A DNA stretch of 64,000 nucleotides, taken from the NCBI RefSeq assembly GCF_963678635.1, contig NC_087062.1:35240052-35304051 (forward strand), read 5' to 3'. This DNA is from Symsagittifera roscoffensis (lineage: Eukaryota > Xenacoelomorpha > Acoela > Convolutidae). How positions within the stretch are numbered: position 1 is the first letter of the stretch; each line of letters starts with the position of its first letter. Shown piece after piece: positions 52,130-61,954 of this stretch. The notes below the pieces were generated by a model. That model was not told where the DNA came from. It did not search any database and saw only the letters and a program-made list of their open reading frames with translations. The translations under genes and the position numbers were made by a program.

Positions 52130-52635
52130 GTCGGGTACACGGGGGTATCGAGTCGGGTGTGAGGGAGGAGTCTTGAGTTAGGTACTGGGGTGCGGCGCAG
52201 GTAAAGGGATCTTAAGATGTGATTGGCATGACAATTAAAATTTTAAAAAAGAAAGGAATTAACGGTGCTAAAACATAAAATGAATCTGCATGCTTTTAAG
52301 GAAATTCCAATTGAATTGTTTTAAGTGAAATGAGAATGATAAGATTTTAACCATACTGGTAGAAGGGGGGTCTCTAGGTTAGGAACGTGACATGCTAAGT
52401 TTTAATATGCTTTCTGTTTTCAGATCAAGTTTGAAAAACAAAGTTGAAAATCCAACTATACTCAAGCGAGAAACAGAAAGAGAAATCTTGATTGAACTCG
52501 CGATAATCCGCACCTACAGCAAGTATTTGCAAGGGAACATTTCTAGAGAATTCTTGAGTTGGGTAATACTTAAGTCGGTTAGGTAATTCTTGAGCTGGTT
52601 AACACATACCGATATACATCCCGAAGTCACGAAGA
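52130..52635 (+). promoter_or_regulatory. Spacer before second cistron of copy C with acceptor-like site and ATG-free leader
   Basis: A pyrimidine-rich CTTTCTGTTTTCAG ends with its AG at 52422-52423. From there to the ATG at 52636 (212 bases) there is no ATG. Three degenerate ~20-bp repeats (CTTGAGTTGG ... GGTAAT) lie at 52552-52605. The part before the AG contains several ATGs. Confidence 0.65.
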
Positions 52636-53814
52636 ATGGCAGACCGATTCTGGAATTCCATGCCCGCGGCCCTGAAGAAGCCCACTCTTGATGAGCTGTA
52701 CAGACGCCTGAGGGACCTGGACTATACCCAGATAGACGAGAGAATGGCAGTAATGCTGAATGCCATCCTCCAGTTGGAAGACCAGGGTGAGTGCAGGGAG
52801 TCTGCAACGGAGGCTGTCTTGATGATCGGGTACACCACCGAGGGTATATCAAACCAAGAACAGACCAGATGGTTGTCTTGGAACGTGGATGGAGGAGTAA
52901 GGGGCTTTGACTTGGCAAGGAATCCTGGCCTGAGCAACAACACTGAATATGGCGCAGGGGAGTTCCCACTACCGGCTAGGCCAACAGCAAGATCTACGAG
53001 CCAGGGTTCGAGTAGGGTGCCGTCGATGACGCGAGCGCAACAGAAGACCGAGGCATATCCGGATCTGGGTGTTCTAAAGAAAGAGCTCGAGAAGGCGCAG
53101 AAGGAAAGGAACAAGGCGAACCTCGATCGGGATCAGGCGAAGCTGGATCGGGAGAAGATTCAGCTGGAGAGAGACCAGGCAGTCAACGAGCGAGATCAGA
53201 CTCTGAGGTTACTTGAGATGCTAAAAGTTGAACATCAGCAGGAACTAAGAGTGCGGGAGAGCGCCGCGAATCGTGATCAACTGAAGTCGGAGTTGGAGAG
53301 AATAGAACAGCGACAACGTGAGCTTGACGCACAGAAGGGAGCCAGGCCAAAGGAGCGAGTAGTGACCAGCTCGAGGCCAGAGTCGCGCATGGAGGTGGAT
53401 GAAGCTCCCAGGGCAAGAGGACGGTTCAACCTTGACCGCGAGGCCAGAGAACACATGAGTGAAGGGTTGGAAGTCTGGATACCGAATGACGCAACGCCTT
53501 CCTTGCGTAGCCTAGAGACACAACCTGTACGTCCACTAAGGGATGTGGTGCTGCCGGGATATACCCCAACCTCGACCTCGAGCGACAGTCAGGTGAGTGG
53601 CGGCTCATCGCGCCTGAAAGAGCTAGGCGAGAAATTACAGCAGAAAAACCGTGAAAGATCTGCAAGACCGGAGCTTCCCCCAACTTGGAGGGAACAGCCG
53701 GTCAGGAGCGTCGTGATCTCGAGTTATAAAAAAAAATACAGAGGGGAGGTACCACAGGCACAATCGACTGGATTGGAGTGCGGAACAGGGAGCCAGGAGG
53801 GCCTGCTTCCATGA
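52636..53814 (+). CDS. Second-cistron part 1, copy C: N-terminal and coiled-coil region
   Basis: Starts at ATG 52636 (MADRFWNSMPAALKKPTLDE). N-terminal domain to about residue 130 (WLSWNVDGGVRGFDLARN), coiled coil at about 145-245 with LDRDQAKLDREK-type repeats, then a linker. One extra A in a run of nine (53728-53736) shifts the frame just before the SGNH domain, ending it at 53814. In copy B the equivalent run is shorter and the frame continues. Confidence 0.85.
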   Translation: MADRFWNSMPAALKKPTLDELYRRLRDLDYTQIDERMAVMLNAILQLEDQGECRESATEAVLMIGYTTEGISNQEQTRWLSWNVDGGVRGFDLARNPGLSNNTEYGAGEFPLPARPTARSTSQGSSRVPSMTRAQQKTEAYPDLGVLKKELEKAQKERNKANLDRDQAKLDREKIQLERDQAVNERDQTLRLLEMLKVEHQQELRVRESAANRDQLKSELERIEQRQRELDAQKGARPKERVVTSSRPESRMEVDEAPRARGRFNLDREAREHMSEGLEVWIPNDATPSLRSLETQPVRPLRDVVLPGYTPTSTSSDSQVSGGSSRLKELGEKLQQKNRERSARPELPPTWREQPVRSVVISSYKKKYRGEVPQAQSTGLECGTGSQEGLLP

Positions 53815-53824
53815 TGCGGCCTGG

Positions 53825-54268
53825 GTGGAGTATCTCGCGCCACCTCGTGTGCCAGAGGGTGCAGTTCACCTAATCATAGGGGACAGCCTGGTGCGGGTGT
53901 TGACCCGGATCCAGTCGCATTGGCAGACAGGAATCTTGAGTTTCGCTGGAGCTGCCACGCCACAGATGTTGGCAACCCTGGACATGCTAGGGATGACTAA
54001 AGTATATACGGTGACCCTGATGATCGGGACCAACGATGTGTCAAGGGGAGAAGCGAGGAAAATAACGAGGCTGTACGACAAGATGAGCTGCCTTCTTGAG
54101 GAGCTGAGGATCCAGATGGACCCCGTCCTGCTGACGGTATGCACGGTCCCCTACAACATGATGTTTGATCAGCACGCCTTGGAGATGAACGAGAAGGTGC
54201 GGAACCTAAACAAGGTGATCCGAGACATACACCGGAGAGTGTGCTTCCTGTCAGACTGTTGGACATAG
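53825..54268 (+). pseudogene. SGNH/GDSL hydrolase domain, copy C (first part)
   Basis: In the frame after the shift: HLIIGDSLVRVLTRIQ (block I, GDS at 53879-53890), FAGAATPQML (block II), MIGTNDVSRGEARK (block III, GTND), then LLTVCTVPYNMM. A missing base near 54237 ends the frame before block V, which follows in the next segment. All motifs are preserved in sequence, as in copy B. Confidence 0.82.
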
Positions 54269-55344
54269 CGGAGCGCATGGAGAAAAAGGGATTCCCTGAA
54301 GACACCTCCAATGATGGAATCCATTTCGATAGGCCAAGGGGAGCGGAGTGGCTGAACGACGTCTTTCAGGAACACGTAAACACGCTAGAGTCGGATCTGC
54401 TAGAGACAGCCCAATTCACATTAGGACCACCTCCGAACCCACCATTCCTTGCCTCAAGGGCCTTGTCTGGTCGCTTGGGAACGAGAGTTGACACTAGAGA
54501 CGGTTCGAGGAGCAACCAGACCCGATTGCAGAGTGCCACGCCAATGGAGTCTGAGGAGGTGACGTCATCAACACCTCCAGGCTCGGCGATATCCTCACTG
54601 GTAGTGGCAGAGAACAAGCGGGAAAAGAGGTCTATAGAGACCGCTCGCTTGAGATATCCTGAGAAGGTGAAAGAACTGGACCTAGGGAGTTTGGAATGCA
54701 GGCGAGAATTGGCGGAAACCCTGGGGATTGAACGAGTGTCGCACGAGGATTTGAATAGACATCATTGCGTGGACTGGTTGAAAGCTCATGAGGCGCACTT
54801 CTCGAGAACGAAATTGATGGAGACCACAGACCTGACTGGAATTCCCACAAAAGCGATCATGGGACCCATTAACTACCGACCTCTCAAGCTGCTGGGGAGT
54901 CCTGGATTTATAACAGAACCTCCCAAGCACCGAACGAGCATCGCCAGGATCAGGTTGGCGACCCCGGCACAGTTAAAAGTGGTAGACAAACTACTCAATC
55001 CAGGGTCGATGGAATTGCCGGATGCCGCTTACGAAGGCTCGAAATTGGCGGAAGATCCCAGGTACGGGAAGCCCTGTGGCAGCACCCAGCTGGCCAAAAC
55101 CCTGGCAGTTTATGATAGAGCAGATCCGGCTGCTGCGAGAGTAGTCATTGTGGCGGGGTCGGACTTCGAAGGAACGTCTCCCAAGTTGTTCTGGCCGGAG
55201 ACTCTGATATACTCTTTGCCAGGAGCTGAATTAAATCAGATGTTTACTCTGGTGGTGGCAATAAAGTCGGAGATGCCCTGTGAACCTGAGCTGCTATTGT
55301 TTGCAGGAATGAATGATCACCTTGCACGCGGTGGGACTTCTTGA
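54241..55344 (+). CDS. Second-cistron part 2, copy C: SGNH block V and degenerate SGNH-like region
   Basis: 367 codons. Begins at LLDIAERME, then NDGIHFDRPRG (block V, Asp and His of the first SGNH domain), a Ser/Pro-rich linker, a conserved region with SHEDLNRHHCVDWLKAHE, and then ARVVIVAGSDFEG, SLPGAELNQMF and ELLLFAGMNDHL. A frameshift near 55318 ends it. This copy is open where B has a frameshift and a TAA, so the two copies together show that the region was once continuous. Confidence 0.82.
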   Translation: MLPVRLLDIAERMEKKGFPEDTSNDGIHFDRPRGAEWLNDVFQEHVNTLESDLLETAQFTLGPPPNPPFLASRALSGRLGTRVDTRDGSRSNQTRLQSATPMESEEVTSSTPPGSAISSLVVAENKREKRSIETARLRYPEKVKELDLGSLECRRELAETLGIERVSHEDLNRHHCVDWLKAHEAHFSRTKLMETTDLTGIPTKAIMGPINYRPLKLLGSPGFITEPPKHRTSIARIRLATPAQLKVVDKLLNPGSMELPDAAYEGSKLAEDPRYGKPCGSTQLAKTLAVYDRADPAAARVVIVAGSDFEGTSPKLFWPETLIYSLPGAELNQMFTLVVAIKSEMPCEPELLLFAGMNDHLARGGTS

Positions 55345-55810
55345 GCAACTGAAGGGCGATGAAAATCCGCCATCGAGGAAAGATATGGGAAGCCATTTAG
55401 GCGTTGTTTGCGGCGATGAATGAAGTGCAAGAGAATGTTGTCTCGAGATTTGGGTCCAGAGACGAAGGTGGTGTTTACCACATCCCCTGGATACGCGAAT
55501 ATGCCACCCGCCCCTACAATTCGTGTACGCGGTCTTGATCCTGATAGCAGAAGGGAATGAATGGCGGATTCTAATGGCAGCCCCCAATCGGGGAGTTGGA
55601 GCCATCGAACCTGAGGCTTCGCAAGTCAGAATTGGCGGCGGCATGGGCGGACATATCTCATGCACTAAGGGGCTTTTATGGACTAGCCGACATCCTGATC
55701 GTATTAGATGAGGTGCTCTTGCTAGAGATATCGAACTTTGCCAGGCAACTCAAGTTCAGCCCAGTCATCAGAGACAATCACCCGGCGATAAGCCAATTGA
55801 CGGCCAGATT
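55345..55810 (+). pseudogene. Second-cistron part 3a, copy C: fragmented
   Basis: Corresponds to copy B 33925-34385. Several 1-base changes and a TAG (for Gln, near 55399) break it. Recognisable words are AVLILIAEGNEWRILMAAPN, ELAAAWADISHALRGF and VLDEVLLLEISNFARQL, in different frames (55523-55711 and 55596-55862). Confidence 0.75.
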
Positions 55811-57343
55811 GTGGTTTCGGAGTATGGATGTGAAGATCACCAAACTCCACCAGCAAGTCTAGAGGTCCCAGTAACGAGAGAAGAAAATGTGGCCGAGACG
55901 GAGAAGCAATTAGAATCGATGAAATATCGATTGACTCAAGAGAATGGCTGGTGGCCATTTTTGACACCAAGGCTGGAGAACGCCACGAACAAGACGAGGG
56001 AGGAAGCACCACCCCTCGTGAAACAAGTCTGGAGTTTTCTGGAGAAACAACTGGAGCTGGCCGAAACAAGAGACATGACGTTGGCTAGATTTGTCTCAGC
56101 CGCCAATGAAGTGACGATTGGAGGTTCTGGAGAGAGCACGCCAAGGGGTGAATTGAGGACTAGGAGGGATTATGAGATTCTCAAGTTCTTGAGTCCTTGC
56201 TGGAGAAGGAATTCATGGCAAGGAATGTTCGGCACCGCGGCGACTATCTTTGGAGGCCTTCGTGCAGGAGATACTGGGGCATGCCCATCAGCCTGCTCTT
56301 GGCCTTGTATTTGGTTTACCCCAGATACTTGTTCAACATGGGCCCCAGCATACATGTTTAGTCGAGGAGTGGAGACACTTCGAGTTGATGGGTACCTGGC
56401 ACTATTACTCTTGACCCATGGGGAATTGGTGTCGTTTCATCGATTAATGGAATATGGAGAGCCTCTGTCTATGGGGAGAGTCCACTCGATTATTGAGACC
56501 AGCTCCTACAAGTGTGCCGCAGGGTTGAAGACGTTGTTAGTGCAATACCTCATGATGCAGAATCGGCACATGACGGGTGAAGATGAGAATCCAACCTCGA
56601 GAGAAGAATGGAAGAAGACGAATAGAGGGATGCCTCTGCTGACGGACCTATGCCTGGCAATGAGGTCGGACCCAATGGGGATAATCCGGGGCCTAGAGGA
56701 GGTGGTGACCTGCATTTATGGTCCAGCGGTGACGTACGCGTTCCCAGATCCCCTGGTGACAACGTATCGTCACTCTGTAACGCACTTGAGTCTTATCAGT
56801 ATACTGGATGGGACGGCGTTAAATTGGTGTCAGCAGGAGGTGCTCAGAGCGCGAATGAGCAACACGGTACTCTTTGGAAAGGTGAAAGATGCCGAGCTAA
56901 TAGTGTACAACTTCAGGGGGCAAATGCAATGTAGAATGGGAGGCAAGCGAGAGGGTCCCATCGAAATGTATCCTAAATTCTGGAACTTGAACCCATTGAC
57001 GGCAGACGGACGAGAGATCTTGAGAATTCCTGCCTGGAAGGAGTGCTTTGCACTGGTGAAGAGGGAGCTGGAAACCATAATGGAGAAAGAAATCCTCCCA
57101 GCCACCATGCCTGAGTTCCCAATAGTCAGGAGGATGACCTTAGGAATGAACAGTTCCTTGGTAGTTCCCTCCATAATGGCGAGGATGACGACGGAGGAAA
57201 TGCAGAAGTATTTCACTGATGGCTGGGACCCCCTGTTCATCGGCTACACGGCGGCGGTCTACTTCCATACTAGCGAGGCGAAGGTAAATTCGTGGACGAC
57301 GCAAGCGAAAAAAGAGGAGAGGTTCGCAACCCCCCGGATATGA
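55811..57343 (+). CDS. Second-cistron part 3b, copy C: unrecognised domain (510 codons, open)
   Basis: From about VTREENVAETEKQLES it matches copy B 34440-35890. A stretch at about 56120-56345 is out of frame relative to B through paired small indels, after which APAYMFSRGVETLRVDGYL returns. Conserved words: CLAMRSDPMGIIRGLEEVV, GTALNWCQQEV, MGGKREGPIEMYPKFWNLNP and TLGMNSSLVVPS. No catalytic motif is known to me. An extra base near 57311 ends the frame. Confidence 0.75.
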   Translation: MVSEYGCEDHQTPPASLEVPVTREENVAETEKQLESMKYRLTQENGWWPFLTPRLENATNKTREEAPPLVKQVWSFLEKQLELAETRDMTLARFVSAANEVTIGGSGESTPRGELRTRRDYEILKFLSPCWRRNSWQGMFGTAATIFGGLRAGDTGACPSACSWPCIWFTPDTCSTWAPAYMFSRGVETLRVDGYLALLLLTHGELVSFHRLMEYGEPLSMGRVHSIIETSSYKCAAGLKTLLVQYLMMQNRHMTGEDENPTSREEWKKTNRGMPLLTDLCLAMRSDPMGIIRGLEEVVTCIYGPAVTYAFPDPLVTTYRHSVTHLSLISILDGTALNWCQQEVLRARMSNTVLFGKVKDAELIVYNFRGQMQCRMGGKREGPIEMYPKFWNLNPLTADGREILRIPAWKECFALVKRELETIMEKEILPATMPEFPIVRRMTLGMNSSLVVPSIMARMTTEEMQKYFTDGWDPLFIGYTAAVYFHTSEAKVNSWTTQAKKEERFATPRI

Positions 57344-57344
57344 G

Positions 57345-58574
57345 GTGCGAAAGGTCTTGAGAGCTCTTGAGCAGGAGGGACTTGAGAACATGCTACCCAT
57401 ATGGGATGATGGCAGGATGATCATGATGGAGGGGCACGTCGCATTGGTGGACAATATGAAATTTGCAACGAGAAAATATAAGGCACCCTATGGCTTAGAA
57501 CAGGTGGAAATGAGACAGGAGGGAAAAGAACTAGATGCCGCAGGTCAACTGCATGTAGCTCTGACGGAATACAAGAAACTGGACCCTACGACACCATCAC
57601 CACTGTCAGTGGACACGCCTGGAGACAAGAGGAGTGGACCCGTTGAGGACCGATTCAAAAGAATTCTCGAGAGAAGGAGAAATGAATCAGAAGAAGAGAG
57701 TATGGATGAAACTCTCAGTGAAGCCGGTGAAGACATGGAAGTGGGGAATACGCCTGAACCAGGGCCATCAGGGGAGGAGCTCACCACTCAAGAGCTGTTG
57801 AAAGACTTGAGCGAGGAGAATTGGGCAGATACTGCCACCCCACTTCTGAATCCGTCCCCCCGGAAGAAACTGGAATTGCCATTAACAGGTGAGACTTTCA
57901 ATATGGGGATGTTACTCTTGAGCTCGGAGGAAAGGGAAAAGAACATGTTCGAAGGGAACAGGGACATGTTCCTGGGATCCCTGAAGGACGATGCTTGGCA
58001 GGAGTTCTTGGAAGAATTCAATCAAGAAGTGGGCAGCGAGACGACGCTGGACAAATTCAAGGAGGAACTGTGGGACACAGTCGTAAGATTTGGAAAACCG
58101 CTTCTGATAGGAACGGGCCTGGATGAGAAGGCGAGAAAAGAGCTGCTGAGCAAGCTGGTAGAGCTGAGGAATTCGCGATCGAAGACTAGAGAAGAAAAAT
58201 GTGAGGACAGCTCTACTCTGAAACAAAAAACTGTAGATAAAAGAGTTGATGATATAAAAAGGGATAAGGTTGGGACTAGTAATATAATTAAAAGTACTAA
58301 TATCCTTAAGGCTCGAGCAGGGGGGAGGCAAGAGTTGGAAAGATTGGATAGAGAGGTCGAATCAGTGATGGTAGCTACAACACCCTCAAGCAGAAATGTG
58401 AAGACTCGCAAGAGGAAGAGAGAAGTAGAAGGATTGGGTAGTCCTTCAGTGGATGCTGTTTCGGAAGGAAACTTGAGAGAGACGGCGCCCATGGTTTTGG
58501 CTCGATGCAAGACGGCGGCATACAAGAACAGCTCAGAGCTCAGAAGACCACTTGAAGTAGAAAGGGAAATATAG
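57345..58574 (+). CDS. Second-cistron part 4, copy C: acidic linker (409 codons, open)
   Basis: Starts in the region LRALEQEGLENMLPIWDDG and runs through the acidic linker (SPLSVDTPGDKRSGPVE, TTQELLKDLSEENWAD) to the basic KTRKRKREVEGLGSPS patch. The stop TAG at 58572-58574 replaces a Glu codon of copy B; the downstream frame at 58575-61526 is the same, so this and the next segment were one. Confidence 0.8.
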   Translation: MRKVLRALEQEGLENMLPIWDDGRMIMMEGHVALVDNMKFATRKYKAPYGLEQVEMRQEGKELDAAGQLHVALTEYKKLDPTTPSPLSVDTPGDKRSGPVEDRFKRILERRRNESEEESMDETLSEAGEDMEVGNTPEPGPSGEELTTQELLKDLSEENWADTATPLLNPSPRKKLELPLTGETFNMGMLLLSSEEREKNMFEGNRDMFLGSLKDDAWQEFLEEFNQEVGSETTLDKFKEELWDTVVRFGKPLLIGTGLDEKARKELLSKLVELRNSRSKTREEKCEDSSTLKQKTVDKRVDDIKRDKVGTSNIIKSTNILKARAGGRQELERLDREVESVMVATTPSSRNVKTRKRKREVEGLGSPSVDAVSEGNLRETAPMVLARCKTAAYKNSSELRRPLEVEREI

Positions 58575-61526
58575 ACTTCCACCAGTTCGACATCGGAGGA
58601 AGACTTCAAGCCTCAGAAGATAAACGTAAAGAGAGGTTCAACGAACGGACAGACATGGGAAGTGGATATCGGCAAAGAATGGATCTCGAGGGCACATCAG
58701 GACATGGGCAAACAAGTGACGAGTGACCCATTGGAGAGGAACAAGACGAGGAACACTTCTCGGACGTGGTGGGTGGCCCTTGAAACATTGAAAGAAATGG
58801 AGGACTGCTGGAAGAAGTTGGACAGTGGAGTAGCTCGCAAGCGACGCAATTGGGCCACCCAGCAAAAGGCCGAGGTTAATAAAATAGAAATGGCGAATCA
58901 TCTGAAGAGGTCCTGGCAGAGTTTGTTGAAGGATCATTTTGAAGAAGCAATGAGGACACCCTCATCAGCACCACCATTAATGGCGAATCCCTTCGTTAGA
59001 ACCGCAGGACAATTAATGTTCACCTGGAGTCTGGTGGGGATAGAGTTGGAAACACTGACCTCGTATGACAGGCTGAAGTTGGGAAGCAAGAAGCTAGATG
59101 TGTATCAGGCACTGATGCAACACGTAGCCAGGGACAATTCAGGCTTGAGCCTGGCTAGAAGAAAGGATGCCACGTGTTTCTTGAGATGGATAATGTCGAT
59201 GATGTCTGATAGCACCATCCTGGCATGCCAACAGAGAGCAAGCGTAAGTAAAACCATGGAAAAAAGAGTCTCAACGATCATCTTGAACGTGTATCAGAGT
59301 ACAGGAATAGAAAAGGAAGATGGTTCCAGACAATCCCTAGAGAACCACAGAAAGCTAGACGAGGTGCGGAGGTTTTATAATAAGAAGTTCGAAGAAGAAC
59401 ATGATGTTCACCGTAACCTGGCCTCGTCAGAGCAGTACTCGAGACCCAGCGAGAAGGGGGAATACCAATACGTGTCAGGAGTGATGGGAATAGCCTACAA
59501 CCCCTTCTTAGACTCAGAAACAGGAGGCGCTCACAGGAACCACGAGGTGGCGGAGCTACTGAAGTTTTGGACAGAAAGAATAATGGAAATAGAAACGGTA
59601 GAGAAGGAGGGGCCGAGCTTGGGCCTGATTCTTGAGAAAACACCAGAGGTGGTAAGCATACCGCGCTCAAACAAGAGAGTTGAAGTGAACATGGGCGATG
59701 GAAATGGCTTGTTAACCACGAACTTGGGAGTGGTATGGAAGCTACTAAGACCCTCCTGGTGTCCACATCCCCACGCGAGTCTGATCGAGGAAACCACCGA
59801 GCGAGTGAGGTTAGCACCAATGGAAGATGAAGATCTGGCAAAGTTGAGTGTGCTGCATAAGCTAATCTCACCTCAGATGCAAGAGCCAAGCGAAAAGACG
59901 AACAATCCCGGGTCAGCGAAGAAATTGGAGCCGGGTAGCTGTCTGGATTCGACGTGTGGAAACGGAGAGCACACCTGCGATGGACGGTCATGCGTCAGAA
60001 TACTGTCCTTTCAAAAAGAAGACCTGGTCACTTGGTTCGAAGACATCACAGAAAGGGAGAGAAGTGAAGTGCAAATAGTAGCGGAGTGTTACGCGAGAAC
60101 CACGGTGAATATAGCGACAGCTCTCGGATTCTTCTCGAGAATGTGTAGTTTGCAGTCATTGGAAAGACTAGAGTCTGAACACCATTGGGTGACGGCGTTG
60201 AGCGTAGAATCATGGCCTGGGGTGTTGCAGGTGACTCAAAAACACATCCGGAGCTGGAAAGTTGGTCTTGAGGCAGAAATGGGGTTTCCCATGAGCGAAG
60301 CTTATGGCCTGCCATTGAACGCAAAATCCCTGATAGGGTCAATGATGGCCAACTTGTGCGGAAGTCACTACCCACTGCACATGGCAATGGTGGAAGCATC
60401 CAGCCAGAGAGTACTGGTGGACAAGGTCTTCTCAGTGCCCAAGTGCGTGAGGTTGGCTAGGATATCGCATCACTCGCACAAGTTGTTGAGAAAAATCAGA
60501 GGGACAGTACCAAAAGAATTGAGAGATGACTTGAGTGAAATCTGGGGAGAAGAACTTTTGAAGTTGGAGAGAGAGAACACAAGCGATCACGAGAGACAAA
60601 ACGTGATCGGAAAACCTGTGGGAAGTGCTCCAAACCTGGAAGATAACGACACGATGCATGAGAAAATGATGGAGCTTGAGCCTCTCTTGGAAGCCTCGGG
60701 GGAGCGTAACCTCAGGAGCATTGAGATTACCCATGGAGAATGCCCATGCCACTGTTTAGCGCAAACGGTGTGGTATCCAGATCACAAGAACCTTTGCCTG
60801 GTGTGGGATATGGAAGAAATCCGGTCGATCGGACTACCGGATCACCGACAGAAGGTGACGCTCTTGGTAGTGAGTACGATGTTGGCTCTGAGATGGATAG
60901 AAGAGAATATAACGAAGTATCGGGAAGCGGGGACGCCAACGGCTGAGTCAATATACGCGATAGACTACAGTAGGAGACTCGAGTTGTTTGAGACTGCGTG
61001 CAAGGTATTCGCCATACCAACGGAAGTCAGACATGTCTGGAGCCGTTTGAGGTACTTCCCATGGTTTCGGGCGACGCTGACGTCTTGGTTGTACATGACA
61101 ACGAAAGATCACATGAGAAAACATCAAAAGGAGTATCGACAGTTCCAGGCCGAGATTGGGCCGGAAGCTTTCAAGAGACCCCTGTTAACCCATCGTAATG
61201 CAATCACGACAGGATGGAAGAGAGTGGGTAAAATGTCTAGAGACAATACCAAGGCGAGGGAATCGATACTAGAGGAGGACCTGGCGAAGAACGTGAGCTT
61301 GAGCCTGCACAACTCCTTTTGTTTGAACCGGGAATCTAGGGTGAAGGCACTACCCAACCAGGCAAAGAGGTTGCAAGAGCAAAGAGAATGGATGCGATCC
61401 TACGAACAGCTGAAGGCTTGGGAGGAGATTGTGATTAGCTCCGATGATGAAGAGGAACTGTTGAGGCAGTTTGCCGTATCTAGTACTTCAGGGTGCAGTA
61501 CCTCCAAGGCGAAGAGTGCGAGATGA
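58575..61526 (+). CDS. Second-cistron part 5, copy C: large C-terminal region (954 codons open from 58662)
   Basis: The longest intact part of the second cistron. No known domain is recognised. It is mainly helical and charged, with WWVALETLKEMEDCWKKL, NPFVRTAGQLMFTWSL, a cysteine cluster C-x4-C-x6-C-x4-C at 59940-59993, SFQKEDLVTWFEDITERE, HYPLHMAMVEASSQRV, ECPCHCLAQTVWYPDH and a basic helical end (NQAKRLQEQREWMRSYEQ). Cysteine and histidine spacing could bind zinc (inference). Copy B is very similar at protein level although the DNA differs mainly at third positions. The natural stop at 61524-61526 aligns with 40081-40083 in B. Confidence 0.85.
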   Translation, partial: TSTSSTSEEDFKPQKINVKRGSTNGQTWEVDIGKEWISRAHQDMGKQVTSDPLERNKTRNTSRTWWVALETLKEMEDCWKKLDSGVARKRRNWATQQKAEVNKIEMANHLKRSWQSLLKDHFEEAMRTPSSAPPLMANPFVRTAGQLMFTWSLVGIELETLTSYDRLKLGSKKLDVYQALMQHVARDNSGLSLARRKDATCFLRWIMSMMSDSTILACQQRASVSKTMEKRVSTIILNVYQSTGIEKEDGSRQSLENHRKLDEVRRFYNKKFEEEHDVHRNLASSEQYSRPSEKGEYQYVSGVMGIAYNPFLDSETGGAHRNHEVAELLKFWTERIMEIETVEKEGPSLGLILEKTPEVVSIPRSNKRVEVNMGDGNGLLTTNLGVVWKLLRPSWCPHPHASLIEETTERVRLAPMEDEDLAKLSVLHKLISPQMQEPSEKTNNPGSAKKLEPGSCLDSTCGNGEHTCDGRSCVRILSFQKEDLVTWFEDITERERSEVQIVAECYARTTVNIATALGFFSRMCSLQSLERLESEHHWVTALSVESWPGVLQVTQKHIRSWKVGLEAEMGFPMSEAYGLPLNAKSLIGSMMANLCGSHYPLHMAMVEASSQRVLVDKVFSVPKCVRLARISHHSHKLLRKIRGTVPKELRDDLSEIWGEELLKLERENTSDHERQNVIGKPVGSAPNLEDNDTMHEKMMELEPLLEASGERNLRSIEITHGECPCHCLAQTVWYPDHKNLCLVWDMEEIRSIGLPDHRQKVTLLVVSTMLALRWIEENITKYREAGTPTAESIYAIDYSRRLELFETACKVFAIPTEVRHVWSRLRYFPWFRATLTSWLYMTTKDHMRKHQKEYRQFQAEIGPEAFKRPLLTHRNAITTGWKRVGKMSRDNTKARESILEEDLAKNVSLSLHNSFCLNRESRVKALPNQAKRLQEQREWMRSYEQLKAWEEIVISSDDEEELLRQFAVSSTSGCSTSKAKSAR

Positions 61527-61630
61527 GTAGGTGGCTCGAATAGATCTTGAGTCTTGAGAGGGAAAGGGGGCTTGAGCGTGGATCCGGGTGAAACTTGGAT
61601 TCACGAAAAAGAAGTTTTAGCAAAGCAAAT

Positions 61631-61954
61631 ATTGTTATTAATATACTATATTTACTATATAAATCAAAATGCTGCATGACAATTTCCTGATTGAATAGGA
61701 CAAAAGAAATTTTAAATGATTGGCTTGGAAAGCGAGAATTCTAGGGTGCAGGTGTGTGCAGATTTTGATTGCTGTTTAGCGATAGTGTGAAAATTTTACA
61801 TGGCTGTGAATTTTGGGGTGTAGATAAGCTTAAGTCTGCTGCAAACTTCTGTAAATGACCACTGGCACTGTATCTTGAGTAACACTCGGTTTTCTGGGAC
61901 TCACTGGCAGAAGACAGCACGCGATGAGGACATCGATCTCGAGTCCGGGGAGTA
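61631..61954 (+). repeat. 324-bp module, copy 2 (between second cistron and 3' LTR of C)
   Basis: Begins in CAAATATTGTTATTAATAT and ends GTCCGGGGAGTA, next to TGTGCC of the LTR. In copy B the corresponding place has no module: its internal region runs straight into the LTR at 40200. This copy is the most divergent of the four. Confidence 0.88.
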